Assembly (NCBI GenBank): GCA_963920765.1
Contig: OY987248.1
Coordinates: forward strand, 12,124,539 to 12,188,538
DNA length: 64,000 bases
From: Ulota crispa
Lineage: Eukaryota; Streptophyta; Bryopsida; Orthotrichales; Orthotrichaceae
Direction of reading: 5' to 3'
The position numbers were made by a program, and so were the translations under genes. Shown here one piece after another: positions 36,470-46,834 of the stretch (within the stretch, counting starts at the first letter, position 1; every line of letters begins with the position of its first letter). Below the pieces are notes generated by a model, which was not told where the DNA came from, ran no database searches, and saw only the letters and a list, made by a program, of their open reading frames with translations.

Positions 36470-38587
36470 TCAAGGGGACGGGAGGGTGCCCATGAAGTTG
36501 GAAGTTTGAACCTCGCCGGTGACGCGCTTAAGCTCCACTAGTGACGAAGCCAAAGTTTCCAAGGATTGCCGGAGATACACGCCCTTCACCTCCTCCCCTT
36601 TCATCCTTGCCAGAGTGCGCGCCACTTGCAAGACGTTCCTGATCTCGCGTGCATTCAACTGGAACGACGCGTAGTCCGTGTCCAGGAACTCGCCGAGGTC
36701 CGGCACGTGCAGAGGCTCAAGCAGGTTCTTCCAGATGGTCCGCCGGTCCTGCTCCGTGTGGTTGGAGTAGTAGAGGAACATGGAGATGCGAGAGCAGAAG
36801 GCGTCGTCGAAAGCCACCACGCGGTTGGTGGTGAGGAACAGCACGCCCTTGTAGTACTCCAGATTCCGAAGGAAGATCCCGGTCATGGCGTTCCGTTCCA
36901 AGTCCATGGTGCCACTACTCCGCTTCTCCAGGTACACGTCCGCTTCGTCGAGGAGCAGGATGGCGCCCCACGACGCAGCCACGTCCATGATCTTCACCAG
37001 CTTCTTCTCCAGCACGTCCGGCGTTGTGCCCAGCTCGGACACGCTCAAACACCACAGAGGAGCGTGCAGCTTCTCGGAGATGGATTCGGCGGTGAACGTC
37101 TTCCCCGTGCCTGGTGGGCCGTAGCAGAGCAAAACGCAGCCCTGGCCCTTGCCCACGATGGGGTCCACCCGCTCCATTGCATCATCAGTCCGCTTGTACT
37201 CGTGCACCAGGCTGTATATGGTTTCCTTCTTTCTGGATTCCATCACCAGAGCGTCGTACGCTGTTTCGTTGAAGACAACCTCCTCGAAACCGTCGATGTT
37301 GAACGCGCCCCACTTCTTGATTTGAAAGGAAAACCCGTACACAATGTTCGGGGCAAACATGCGATCTTCCATCGTGGAAATGTCGATCAGCTCGACTTGG
37401 TCGGTGCGGAGAATGTCGCTGGGTGGTGCAGCAGCTCCGAGTGGGCAGTCCGGGTTCATTTTTGCAAAGCTTGATAAGTCGATCATAACCCTTCCGTTCA
37501 ACGCGTCTTTCGTAACCCCGTATCGTGACTGTCTGTACATCAATCCCTTGTAGTGCATGAACCGGTTCCGAGCCTGCATCGAAAGCGCACCGAACCATGC
37601 CCCTTTTGCCAGGAACTGCTTCGCTGCTCCAGCAGGGTCAGCCTTGAATTCGACAGGATGCGTCCCCAAGCTTGTGAAATGACGTCGTCCAGAGTACTCA
37701 GGTATCTTACGATGAATGTTGGAGCATGGTTTCCAAGCTTTGCAGTCGTAGTCCCAGCCTTTTAGGTTGATCCTTAACTTAGGAACTCCATCTGGTTCAC
37801 AGAGACTGTATTGGGTACTTTGGGCCAGACCGCAGATTTCTTCACCAGTGGTTGCACATGGATACGCCACTTTTGTGTCGAGGGGGAAAAACGCCCACAG
37901 CATGTCCCAGGACACACTCCCTTCTTTCTTCATGGCTTCGTACCTGTCCGACACCTCTTGGCATGTAGTGCTCAAAAACTGCCAGAAGTATTTGAGGTGC
38001 GCTCTCAACTTGTCTGGGTGAGCTGCGTCTTCAGCAAACGAGTCCAGCGTGTCTTTCACATCACGTCGGACGTGGAAGAACTCCGAGGCCATAACCTTGA
38101 TGGTTCTGCTTCCCACGAAATCGAACTTCTCAGGCATGAATTTCTGGAACACTTCAATCAGATCGGAATTGGAGGAGAAGGTGAAGTAATCCCGGTCCTT
38201 CCACATCTTGGATTTCAGGCCGTGGATGAATCTGAACGATTCCGGATGTGCTTCGTCGTCGCTGTCGGTATCGACGTCTCGTTGCCGCACCTGCATCCTT
38301 CTATTGTCGTCCAGGTACTCTTCATATACAAAACACTGAGGCTCTTGTTCTATCTTGGGCCCTGTCTTGGACCCTCTCGGCCTCGCCTTTTGGCGCTCTC
38401 TTTGGGGCCTCGCATCGTCCGCGCTCTTCGACTGCTTTTTGCTGTTCTCCGTACTCTTGTCAGGCTTTTTGCAACCACTGCTTTTGAGAGAGTGAGATTG
38501 TGGCAGGGTACTAGCGATTCTACTGCCGGCATTCTCTGGATCTTGATTGAAGAAGAGCCTCTGAGCTCCAAATCCCAGAGCTGCCAT
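36470..38587 (-). CDS. AAA+ ATPase with DUF7025-like N-terminal region (left-arm copy)
   Basis: One uninterrupted frame of 705 residues from the first in-frame ATG (38587) to TGA. Walker A GPPGTGKT (490-497), Walker B AILLLDEAD (542-550), sensor-1 TTNR (586-589), an SRI arginine motif (about 600) and the lid motif NAREIRNV (645-652) make a complete classical AAA module. Upstream, KGWDYDCKAWKPCS, IPEYSGRRHFTSLGTHPVEF and RNRFMHYKGL follow the pattern of DUF7025, a region paired with this AAA type mainly in fungi. Residues 30-85 are Lys/Arg/Ser rich. The frame stays open upstream of the ATG to a stop near 38671, giving VCAFYSTEDAVEACIERLG, so the true N terminus may be spliced to the membrane-protein exons just upstream. 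Substrate unknown. GC content is higher than in the surroundings. Confidence 0.85.
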   Translation of the reverse strand: MAALGFGAQRLFFNQDPENAGSRIASTLPQSHSLKSSGCKKPDKSTENSKKQSKSADDARPQRERQKARPRGSKTGPKIEQEPQCFVYEEYLDDNRRMQVRQRDVDTDSDDEAHPESFRFIHGLKSKMWKDRDYFTFSSNSDLIEVFQKFMPEKFDFVGSRTIKVMASEFFHVRRDVKDTLDSFAEDAAHPDKLRAHLKYFWQFLSTTCQEVSDRYEAMKKEGSVSWDMLWAFFPLDTKVAYPCATTGEEICGLAQSTQYSLCEPDGVPKLRINLKGWDYDCKAWKPCSNIHRKIPEYSGRRHFTSLGTHPVEFKADPAGAAKQFLAKGAWFGALSMQARNRFMHYKGLMYRQSRYGVTKDALNGRVMIDLSSFAKMNPDCPLGAAAPPSDILRTDQVELIDISTMEDRMFAPNIVYGFSFQIKKWGAFNIDGFEEVVFNETAYDALVMESRKKETIYSLVHEYKRTDDAMERVDPIVGKGQGCVLLCYGPPGTGKTFTAESISEKLHAPLWCLSVSELGTTPDVLEKKLVKIMDVAASWGAILLLDEADVYLEKRSSGTMDLERNAMTGIFLRNLEYYKGVLFLTTNRVVAFDDAFCSRISMFLYYSNHTEQDRRTIWKNLLEPLHVPDLGEFLDTDYASFQLNAREIRNVLQVARTLARMKGEEVKGVYLRQSLETLASSLVELKRVTGEVQTSNFMGTLPSP

Positions 38588-38680
38588 TGCAAGGCCTAGC
38601 CGTTCAATGCACGCTTCGACAGCATCTTCGGTGCTGTAGAATGCACACACATCCAGTTCGTCATGGCTCTTGAATTACTT

Positions 38681-40739
38681 TCAAAATTTGAATAAATTTA
38701 GCAACCATTCATCAGCTACAATCATCGGTGACAACCAATCGTGAGCCAAGCTCAAAAGTAAGAGCTCAAAAGCGTACCCTTGTGGCAGGATTTGAGTCAG
38801 AGCCATGGCTATGGGAGGTAGTATCCAGACAAACGCAGGAGCAACAAACCGCCATTTATCGAAGGAGAAGAGTTTTGTATACAGAATGATCACGTACACA
38901 AGTGCAATTGTTGATGGAATCCCAACTCTCAAAACTGCACACCAAAATAACCAAATAAATTCGGAGTATCAATCTAAAGAGCACCAAAATTCGTTGCTGC
39001 TGTTTACAGTCTACAAAAGCCATTTTCATGGTTGTTGTACTACTAGACTCAATGGTAGATATTGACGGTTATGAAGAAGTTTCAATTTAACTACTACATT
39101 ACTGTTCAAAAGTCTACATTCGTTCCCACTGGACAGGAAAGCCAGGATAGTGTAGCAGTGATGCTTGCACATCAAATAACTAAAATCCACTGACTTACAG
39201 ATTCTTAGAGTGTGATCTTGAACGCTTGTTACAGAACTTCGAACGACCACTTTGTGATCATTTATGCACATTGGCTTTGTGGCGTACACAAAGACTTCAC
39301 TTAGGTTGTTTGAGGGCAATCGCACTATGGATGTCCAAATCTGCACTCCTCCTACCTGCACATTCATGATTTAGATACACTCAGAATTCGCAAATGTTCA
39401 TTGATTGTAACGCTTAGAGTGAATATGTACGGTACTATATCAGAGTGTGAAAGCAATGGAAAACACATTCTTACTAAATAAATTACTATCATGACAAACT
39501 CTGTATGTTCAGCAAAATCGACACAGCTCCACGACCTCAGAGTCTAGTTTTCGCTGATACTCACCTCATGTTTAGTGAGATCCTTCAATGTGATGCTCTT
39601 GAAGAAGGTTGCTGCCTTGATTTCTGCTCCCTCTAAGTTGAAGCCTTCGATTGTCAGTTTCCCTGCAAATCCAGGTATTACTAACTTGACTTGAACAGAA
39701 TGCAGTTGACCACCAGCACCATGAGATCCTCTGTTTATTATCATGTTGTTTGAAATTTTCCGAAAGTAATCCAAACAAATGTATCAGGTAGAATGGAAGC
39801 ATACCTGCTGCATAAGCAGCGTGTAGAATGGTAGGCACTTCGTGAGCATCATCTAGCTTCAAAGTTTCTACTCCGCCTGTACCAAAAACCCGGTGCCATA
39901 AAAAACTTAGAATGGCCAGTACTCAGAGTATTCAACGAAAAAATTGAACTTGCAATCATCGGAGGAAATCCTGGGCGACACTCGAGGTTTGCCATTTCCA
40001 CTACCGCAGAATACGAAGAGTATTTTGGGTTTAGGGTTATGATACATGTAACTACTCGGAACTGAAGAAAACTCGGAGATCCAGTCTGACTGCAAATTGT
40101 CATTTTCTTCCACTGAGAGAGTTTGGTGATGCAAAATACTTTACCAGCAGTATGGATGAAGAGCCGCCATCGACTGAGCTGCACAGTGAAATTCTCGTCT
40201 CTCTTTGTACCATCAACTGCCAGATTGTGAAGCATTGACATACTTTGCTGATTCAATACCACCTTCGACTGCAGCAACGAAGTCCCAGGTTGCACGAGTA
40301 CGTCGACAGCATCGAGCAAATCGGTCTTCTCCAGAAGCTTATTTTTGGTCCTGGAATCAGACACACTGACACTCACAGGGATCGTCGGGTACTTCTTCCC
40401 AGACTCCGAGGGATGACTGAGCTCTCCGTTCACCTCCGACTCGTCAGGTCTTGGAACAGCCTCTAACTTCGCAATTTGATCCTTCCAAGCCATGTCGGCG
40501 CTAGATGCTTCACGCAGACCCCTTCTTGTGACGTTCTGATTCCGGCGCTTAAATATCTTGACAGACTGCCTCCATAGCCACGCCATCATGAACATACACA
40601 AAAGCTGGAAAATTGCACTCAGCAAAAGCGCTCCTGCAGCATTGCTCTCGAGTAACCGGCAGGCTTCACTCCTTGTGCTGTTGCTGCGTTCAGCACACAT
40701 CTCGAGCACCGATCGCGTGAAAGGATTGTCGGGCACCAT
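38681..40739 (-). CDS. Multi-exon membrane protein of unknown function (left-arm copy)
   Basis: Exons on the minus strand: 40739-40145, 39876-39805, 39662-39565, 39355-39199, 38934-38681, all with GT-AG borders and consistent phase; 391 residues if the last exon ends at its TGA. A hydrophobic segment at about 33-56 (AGALLLSAIFQLL...MMAWLW) suggests an N-terminal membrane anchor. A charged, Ser-rich region follows, then a middle part without recognised domain (EGFNLEGAEIKAATFFKSIT, GGVQIWTSIVRLP). Two or three further hydrophobic segments close the protein (PSTIALVYVIILY, APAFVWILPPIAMALTQIL). I do not recognise the family. The last exon ends 94 bp from the ATPase ATG; a donor inside it (GTACGC after PQG, or GTAGCT after SPMI) could splice to the ATPase frame and give one membrane-anchored ATPase of about 1,090 residues. 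Confidence 0.65.
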
Positions 40740-42296
40740 CTGAACTGATTGCAAAAAAACCCCACTACACGCTTGTCAGTACCGAAACAACGTGAGCATC
40801 ACAAGGCGGAGAACATCCTCGTATCGAGAACGTTGCAATTCAACTCACGACGCTTCCGGTGTAAAGCACAACTAGCTAACACAAGCTCTGGCGGTATTTC
40901 TTTTGAGAGAGATGCGCATTTCCAAGTAGTTTTTGCACGTTTGTTACAACGACAAATGATTAATGAATACCGCCATGACCAGATTGAATGTCTGTGGCCA
41001 ACGAAGTTTTGAATGCAGATGAGTATCTCAAGCTTCCTACCAAGAACGATCGAGCAAGCAATATGATGAAAACCGGAGGTCGGCAGATTTGGCGCAAGTA
41101 CACAACACTACTGGGATCTCTCCAGTCCAGAGAGCTCTATTCAATGATCTATCAATGAAAGCACACTCCTACGACTGTTGTGGAAGTGACCCAAAAAGGT
41201 TCAATCTATATCTTTCTCGACAGCAAAGGAAGCAATCAGAGTGATGGATTCTGTGAGAAGTTCACACAACAAGTATTGAAATACAGTGCTACTAACAATA
41301 CGTTTACTTACAAGAATAACGAACTGACAGTGAGAGTAGTACTCAAGCTTGACGCAGTAAACAAGTACTCTCATTCACGAGAAAGCAAAGCTAAACACTG
41401 CACTCCAGCTTTCACATAATAACAAGCACTCTGATTCATGCACTCTCACAGCTCAAGCAGGGTAAACGAGTGAATATGCACAACACATATCTCACATAAC
41501 TCTCTGGCATGTGTCATGCCGGGACACAGAGTACGCTGTACCTGCATACGTACTAGCAGCTAGAACTGAGAGAGAGTGAGCTGCAAGCTACAGGACGTCG
41601 AGGTTATATTACTGAGCCTAAGCGGGAAAACAAGAAAGGAGCGCCCATCATCAAGTGTCTTCACGGTGTAAACTGCTCCTTAGCTGCTGGTTCATCATGA
41701 ACCGGATGGGTCGACTTTCCTTATCAGGGGTTTAGGTCACCTAAGTTAGTGCTGGCTTGCTGGGTTTATTTTCATACAACAACAAGTACGTAGAATTGGG
41801 GGACAGTAGGGACCTCTGCTGTCTTCTCAGGAGCTTGGACGTTCGGATCCTGGAGAGAGCAACCGAGAGCTAAGCTGATTGCGTCCAGGTTGATAATGGC
41901 CAAGAAGCGAAGCTAAGCCTTGATTATATACAGTGCACTGTGCATATCAATCGGTTCCCTTGATGGAGAAGCTTTCTGATAAAATTTTGCAGACAGTCGG
42001 TATTCCGATTTCTAGGGAGGGATGTGAGGTTGTCTTTCGATGTAAGCTTACTGATAAGCTACTGGCCCCGAGGAAAATGATTTCGTAGATCCTCGTAGAC
42101 TCGGTCTTGGGACAGAGTCCCACTTTCCCACTTTCCCACTTATCACCACTATGGTTGCCTACCAGCTCCCCCCCTACATGAGTACATGGTACTATAAAAA
42201 AACTTTTGGAAATGACCAAGAATGGTACTGTTGAAAATGATGGATAGTTGAGCTCAATGGACTGAAAATGATAGACGGTCAGAATTACATGATGGT
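40740..42296 (-). promoter_or_regulatory. 5' flank and probable promoter of the left membrane-protein gene
   Basis: TATATAA-type motif at 41924-41930 (read on the minus strand) lies about 1.2 kb before the ATG, leaving room for a long or spliced 5' UTR. Sequence between is of gene-like composition without a supported frame. Confidence 0.35.
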
Positions 42297-42387
42297 TTTA
42301 CCCCTAAATGCCTGAGGGTACTTTTTGTTAGTTCAGGATGGCCTTTTGGAAGTTTTTAAACTATGGTTGTAACTTGTAAGATCATTA
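42297..42387. mobile_element. Fragment of a GCCC-subfamily TTAA MITE
   Basis: TTTACCCCTAAATGCCTGAG and the following 80 bases match the right end (reversed) of the element at 31717-32644, up to AAGATCATTATTAA. At that TTAA the next element begins, so this is a stub cut by a nested insertion. Mirror copy at 58203-58293. Confidence 0.65.
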
Positions 42388-42984
42388 TTAACCCTCAATC
42401 GCAGACTGAGGCGGACTAAAACGTCCACTGCATACCAAAAAAATTGCCCTGCATAATAGGAAAAAAAGTGGTTTTTCATCTAACTTTTTTCAGAAGTCAT
42501 CGTAAACACTTTGTATGAAGGTCACCTACCACATTGCAATTTTTCAAATTCATCTTTGGGTTTTAAAACAAAAACAAATTTGACATGTCAACATCATGTA
42601 TGATTTTGGAAATAATAACGCCCTCAACCTTGCATGGATGTATTATAATCTTTGTGGTCATTTGGGATAAGCTTGCAAGATTCGACCAAGTAATAGATCC
42701 AATAATATGTATTCCATCTATACGGGCTGATTTTGACAAGATCCAAGCATGTATTAGAAAACATGGAAAAATGCTAATAACTAGTGATCTCAAATACGAT
42801 TTTCACCTTTACCTGAGGTGGCTAAAAACAGTACTAAAGGTTAAAATTTTCAAATTTAACATTATAAGGTTTCAAAAAAATTAGCTCCATAATTTTTTTG
42901 GTAACAATCTTCCTTTAGCCAGGTTAAAGATTGCTATTGCTAACATCAACCTCATTTGGGGCACCCTGGGCCCTAAAGGGTTAA
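42388..42984. mobile_element. TTAA-family MITE, 597 bp, sharing its right TTAA with the next element
   Basis: TTAACCCTCAATCGCAGACT at the left; GGGCCCTAAAGGGTTAA at the right. The final TTAA (42981-42984) is also the first TTAA of the neighbouring element. Mirror copy at 57606-58202. Confidence 0.7.
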
Positions 42985-44184
42985 CCCCTAAAGCCATGAA
43001 CATCCTTTTTTGACAACATAACAAATTTGGGCAGCTCACTACCAATGGGGTTTTCATTTTTTTTTCTTTGAAATTTTCACACATAATGTGTCCAAGGAGT
43101 AGCTTTAAGGCTTAACAAATTTCATAACTTTTAACTTCATGGTTCAAAAGTTATTGCATGATACATAGTTTTCTTTGCTCAGCAGGTAGCCAAAAACTTT
43201 TATAAAAATTACATTTTTTGAATTTTTTTGAAATTGGTCCTTTAGATTTATATATACTTGAAAATTTTTAATCATTCCATTTTGATCAATGAGATGAAAG
43301 TTATGAGGAGATTTTGTTTGCGGGCAGTTATGGATTCTCTACACTAAAATAAACTTTGAAGTCCATTAATTTACTCAATTTTCAATATTTTGAGAAAAAA
43401 AGTTTGAAAGATGTAGATTGTTTATCACAATGTTACAACTTACAATCATTGGGATTGGAATTTTTCATTTCCACAATTAAGTTCTTACAATTTAGTGGTT
43501 TATATCATTCTCTACTCTTTTTACTTATTATTGTTTTTCCCATGTGTTTTACAATTCCAAATGAATTGAAGTTTTTCAAGTGTGTACCCAACTTGCTTTG
43601 AAGAACAAATCCAAAAAAATACAACCACTATGGAGTTTTTTTTTCATACAAATATGACCTTGTGAAGTGTAGTTGCCCAAATTTATGCAAAGACAAAAAA
43701 TGGCTTTTTGTCAATTCAAAGTTTCAAACTCAAATATCTAACAATCTACATGGTGAAAACTCTTGAATTATTTTCACATCTTTTGATACTAGTGTTGTAC
43801 AAGATCTTATGGGTAAATTTGTCAAAAAGGTGTTTCTAATTCAAAAATTTAGTACTTGTACTAGAAATGACAGTTTTGGAGCGATTTTGGTGAAAATTTG
43901 AGCATCAAATGCATTATTTGTTAAATTGGAAAAAATGGAGGTACCATTTTGTACTCCACCTTAAACCCAAAACGTCACCTTAAACCAGATTCAAAGGTAT
44001 CAAATTCAATATGAGCCACTAAGATTTTTTCCTTTGCAAATTCCTCCTCTTAGGTGAGGGCATGTGTACCAAAAAAAATGTTGTGAGCTTGGTTTTGGGT
44101 GATCATCTGAAACCTTCAAAAGTCCAAAAATGTACTGTTTTTCCCAATTTAACAAATAACGCGTTATTGTGCTTTAGGGGTTAA
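42981..44184. mobile_element. TTAA-family MITE, 1204 bp, with an internal foldback repeat
   Basis: TTAACCCCTAAAGCCATGAA at the left and TTGTGCTTTAGGGGTTAA at the right. The interior carries the shared GATGAGATGAAAGTTATGAG and TTTGCGGGCAGTTATGGATT boxes. At about 43913-44160 lies an inner inverted repeat (TTTGTTAAATTGGAAAAAAT / TTCCCAATTTAACAAATAA) related to 46835-48020. Mirror copy at 56406-57609. Confidence 0.8.
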
Positions 44185-44620
44185 ATGAAGGCATTAGCCA
44201 TGGCTTTAAAATGATCTTGAAATAACCTTTATTTGAAAACACTTTTAATGATCCCATTTGTGACCCAAAAATATCTTTTACAAAATAATTATAAGCTTTA
44301 TTTTTTAATGTAAAAATATACCATAGAAGTTGGTTAAGACTTGAAAACATTCTTTGATTTTTGGTGCGTTTTGAAAACAAAATATCCATCTTTATCTTTC
44401 CACAAATTATTATCCAGGTCTCAACTTTGTAATCTTTCCACTTGATGGGAGCAATGCTTTCATTTTTGGAATTTGAATCTCTTTTTAACCCACCACTTTT
44501 TTGTTGTTTTTTTTTTTTTTTATCTTCTTTGAAAACCCTTTCTTCTTTAATGCAAATACATTGTCTTCCTATGATTTTTTTTGGTTGTCCCCTCTTCTTT
44601 GATGTAGGCAAATCATTATC
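44185..44620 (-). pseudogene. Degenerate frame with AT-hook-like and Myb/SANT-like stretch (left copy)
   Basis: The minus-strand frame reads KKRGQPKK (AT-hook-like), a Lys-rich run, then APIKWKDYKVETWIIICGK, which faintly resembles Myb/SANT-like DNA-binding domains that accompany plant DNA transposons. The frame then loses similarity and ends in the terminus of the neighbouring MITE. It may be a relic of a transposon protein. The resemblance is weak. Mirror copy at 55970-56405. Confidence 0.3.
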
Positions 44621-45670
44621 TACAAATGTGTTTGCTACTACAATGATAACCCCTTCCTATTTGTCCTCCATCATTCTGTTCCTCATATTATTATTTCTGT
44701 GGCATTTGCTCCCCTAGTTACTACAATTCAAATTGACTAAAACAAAACAAAACAAAAAAACCAGGAAGCAAAAAAAATTCTAGCACTACCAAGTGAAAAT
44801 TCACTATACTTTGAAAGATGCATATAAAGAAAACATGCTAAAATTGAGAATGTGAGTAAGCCATACAAAGAGAATTTGGCGTCACTCTGATCTTTTGAAT
44901 TAAGAGGACTCGTCATCTTGTGAGCTCTCTTCTATTGAAAAAATTATAGAGAAGACAAATGAAAAAAGTACAGAAAAGACCGAGGAAAAGACACATAAAA
45001 AAATTGTCGAAAAACTCTCAAACTTGCAAGTTTTGATAGCACGTGAGCTAAAAGAAGAAAAAAAAACTCCAAAAAATTGTAATCTTTTAAGGATGCCGTG
45101 CGATTTAGTATAATAACACCCATTGAATGGGAATAGCTTAAAATTCCGACTGTTAGAAAAATGATTTTTCAATAAAAAAATAAAAAGGATAGAGTTTATT
45201 GGCTATGAGAACTTTGGCCAAACGATCCCTCATTAAATTAATCAACCTCACCTCTTTTGCTAGGCTTGACGCAAATTCCTTAGGATTCAAAAATTGTGCA
45301 CTTTTATTATTTCCAAGGATAAAAGTGTTGTTCACCTCATTTATTTAATTTTTTGTCTTTTAGAAAAAATTCCAACAAAAAGTGACATTACTTAGTCTTC
45401 TCAATTTTTGTAGTTTTCATTGGCTGAAATTTTGCTTTCCATGAGATCTTGCCTCTAGTATAAAAGGGAGCCTAAACATCCACCAGGTTTTGACAAATAT
45501 TTGAGTTTAATTATAAGTTACTAGCCTACAAGAATCTATTAGTTGTATTTTACAAGCATGTAAACAGAAAGGTCTTTGGAGGTGCCAAAAATTCTACTAT
45601 GGCCACCAAAATATCAAAACTGGTCAGGCAAAGTTGGTAGGTTCACAAAATTCTTGAAGTCTCTTAGTGG

Positions 45671-45804
45671 TAAGGTAACCCTCTCCAATTCTGATCGTTT
45701 GTACTCCAGGGTGTACGTTTCAGAATTGAAATGTACCCCATGAGTACAAACGATCGGAATTGGGGAGGGTTCGTTACATGGTCGCTTATGGATAGGGTTA
45801 CCTT
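45671..45804. repeat. Near-perfect 50-bp-stem hairpin (left copy)
   Basis: CCAATTCTGATCGTTTGTAC and GTACAAACGATCGGAATTGG pair, the stem continues inward (GGTGTACGTTTCA / TGAAATGTACCCC) to a loop of about 4 bases, and outward through TAAGGTAACCCT / AGGGTTACCTTA. It is either a very short foldback MITE or a small-RNA precursor-like fold. Mirror copy at 54786-54919. Confidence 0.75.
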
Positions 45805-46324
45805 AGATCACCCCCATTTCCCAACTGTTCAAGTTCTTATGCATTGCCACATCACAACTTTGTTGCGTCCCAATAGGAATAAAAAACATTGAAAAGATTT
45901 TGAACAATTTTTACTAATGAAGATTGTTGGAACTTGATTGCCAAGTTGCATATTCACTTTTGCTAAATCCAAGTCTTGAAGACAAATCCCTTGTTCTTTA
46001 CGCTAATGTTGTTAAAAAGTGCTACCCTGTAAGCATCATGTTCAATAAAACTTAAACATGGGACACAAGTCCCAATTTTCAACGTCTCAACCCAATTTTC
46101 GAGGATTAAGTGGGACTTGGAAAATTGGGACTGGGAATTTTCTGCAACTGCAAGTTATGCAACCTTTACCACCAATTTGAGAATTTCTTGGTTCTTGCGG
46201 ATGACAGAGATGGCGCTTGCCTACTGGGAAATTTGCATGGATTGGAGCCTGATTGTTGCAAGATTTGAAGCAACATGGATGTTGCTTCTAGCAAATGTAC
46301 TTTACGTAACAATTAGTACTATTA

Positions 46325-46664
46325 GGGCATCTCCACCCGCCTGGCAAACCATCGTGTCAAGGTAACTTTTGGATGAGAAAATGACAATCAATGGTTGGTC
46401 CTGTCAAAATATATATTTTTACACTGCAAGAATTGTATTTTTTCAATGCACAAAAACTCCTTCAAATTTTACTTTTTTTATCAATTAATGGGTTGAGTAA
46501 GCAATGATGAAGATTCTATCTACTTTTTCAAGTTATGAAGCTTGTTAAGAACTGAGCATTATTTTTCCTAGTTCCACAAGTGGGGGAAATTGCAGTTCAA
46601 TACAGGAAAAGAAAGTTGTGATATTTTTCCATGATGAATTCTTGCCAGTGTGGTGGAGATGCTC
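46325..46664. mobile_element. PIF/Harbinger-like MITE with TTA target duplication (left copy)
   Basis: GGGCATCTCCACC at the left, GGTGGAGATGCTC at the right, TTA on both flanks (46322-46324, 46665-46667), 340 bp. Mirror copy at 53926-54265. Confidence 0.8.
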
Positions 46665-46834
46665 TTAGCCATAAGGTGGGAGATGCATGCTGGGTCCTTG
46701 TTCTAATTGGGTTCATAATGTAAGAAAGATGGACATATTCAATAAAACATCTATCAAAGTTATTCATCAATTAGGTGAACTAGGGGACCATTATAGCCCT
46801 AGGGGCTATATTTGTTGATTTGGGAAGAAACGCC

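Noticed and set aside
36566..37474. Long plus-strand frame opposite the ATPase (and its mirror at 63116-63964)
   Set aside because: It is the antisense shadow of a GC-rich coding exon with clear AAA motifs on the other strand.
44900..45072. Lys/Glu-rich coiled-coil-like reading (IEKIIEKTNEKSTEKTEEK) on the plus strand of the left arm
   Set aside because: The frame is short and A-rich, lacks a start and splice context, and lies on the strand opposite the nearby Myb/SANT-like relic, so it cannot be assigned to that gene.
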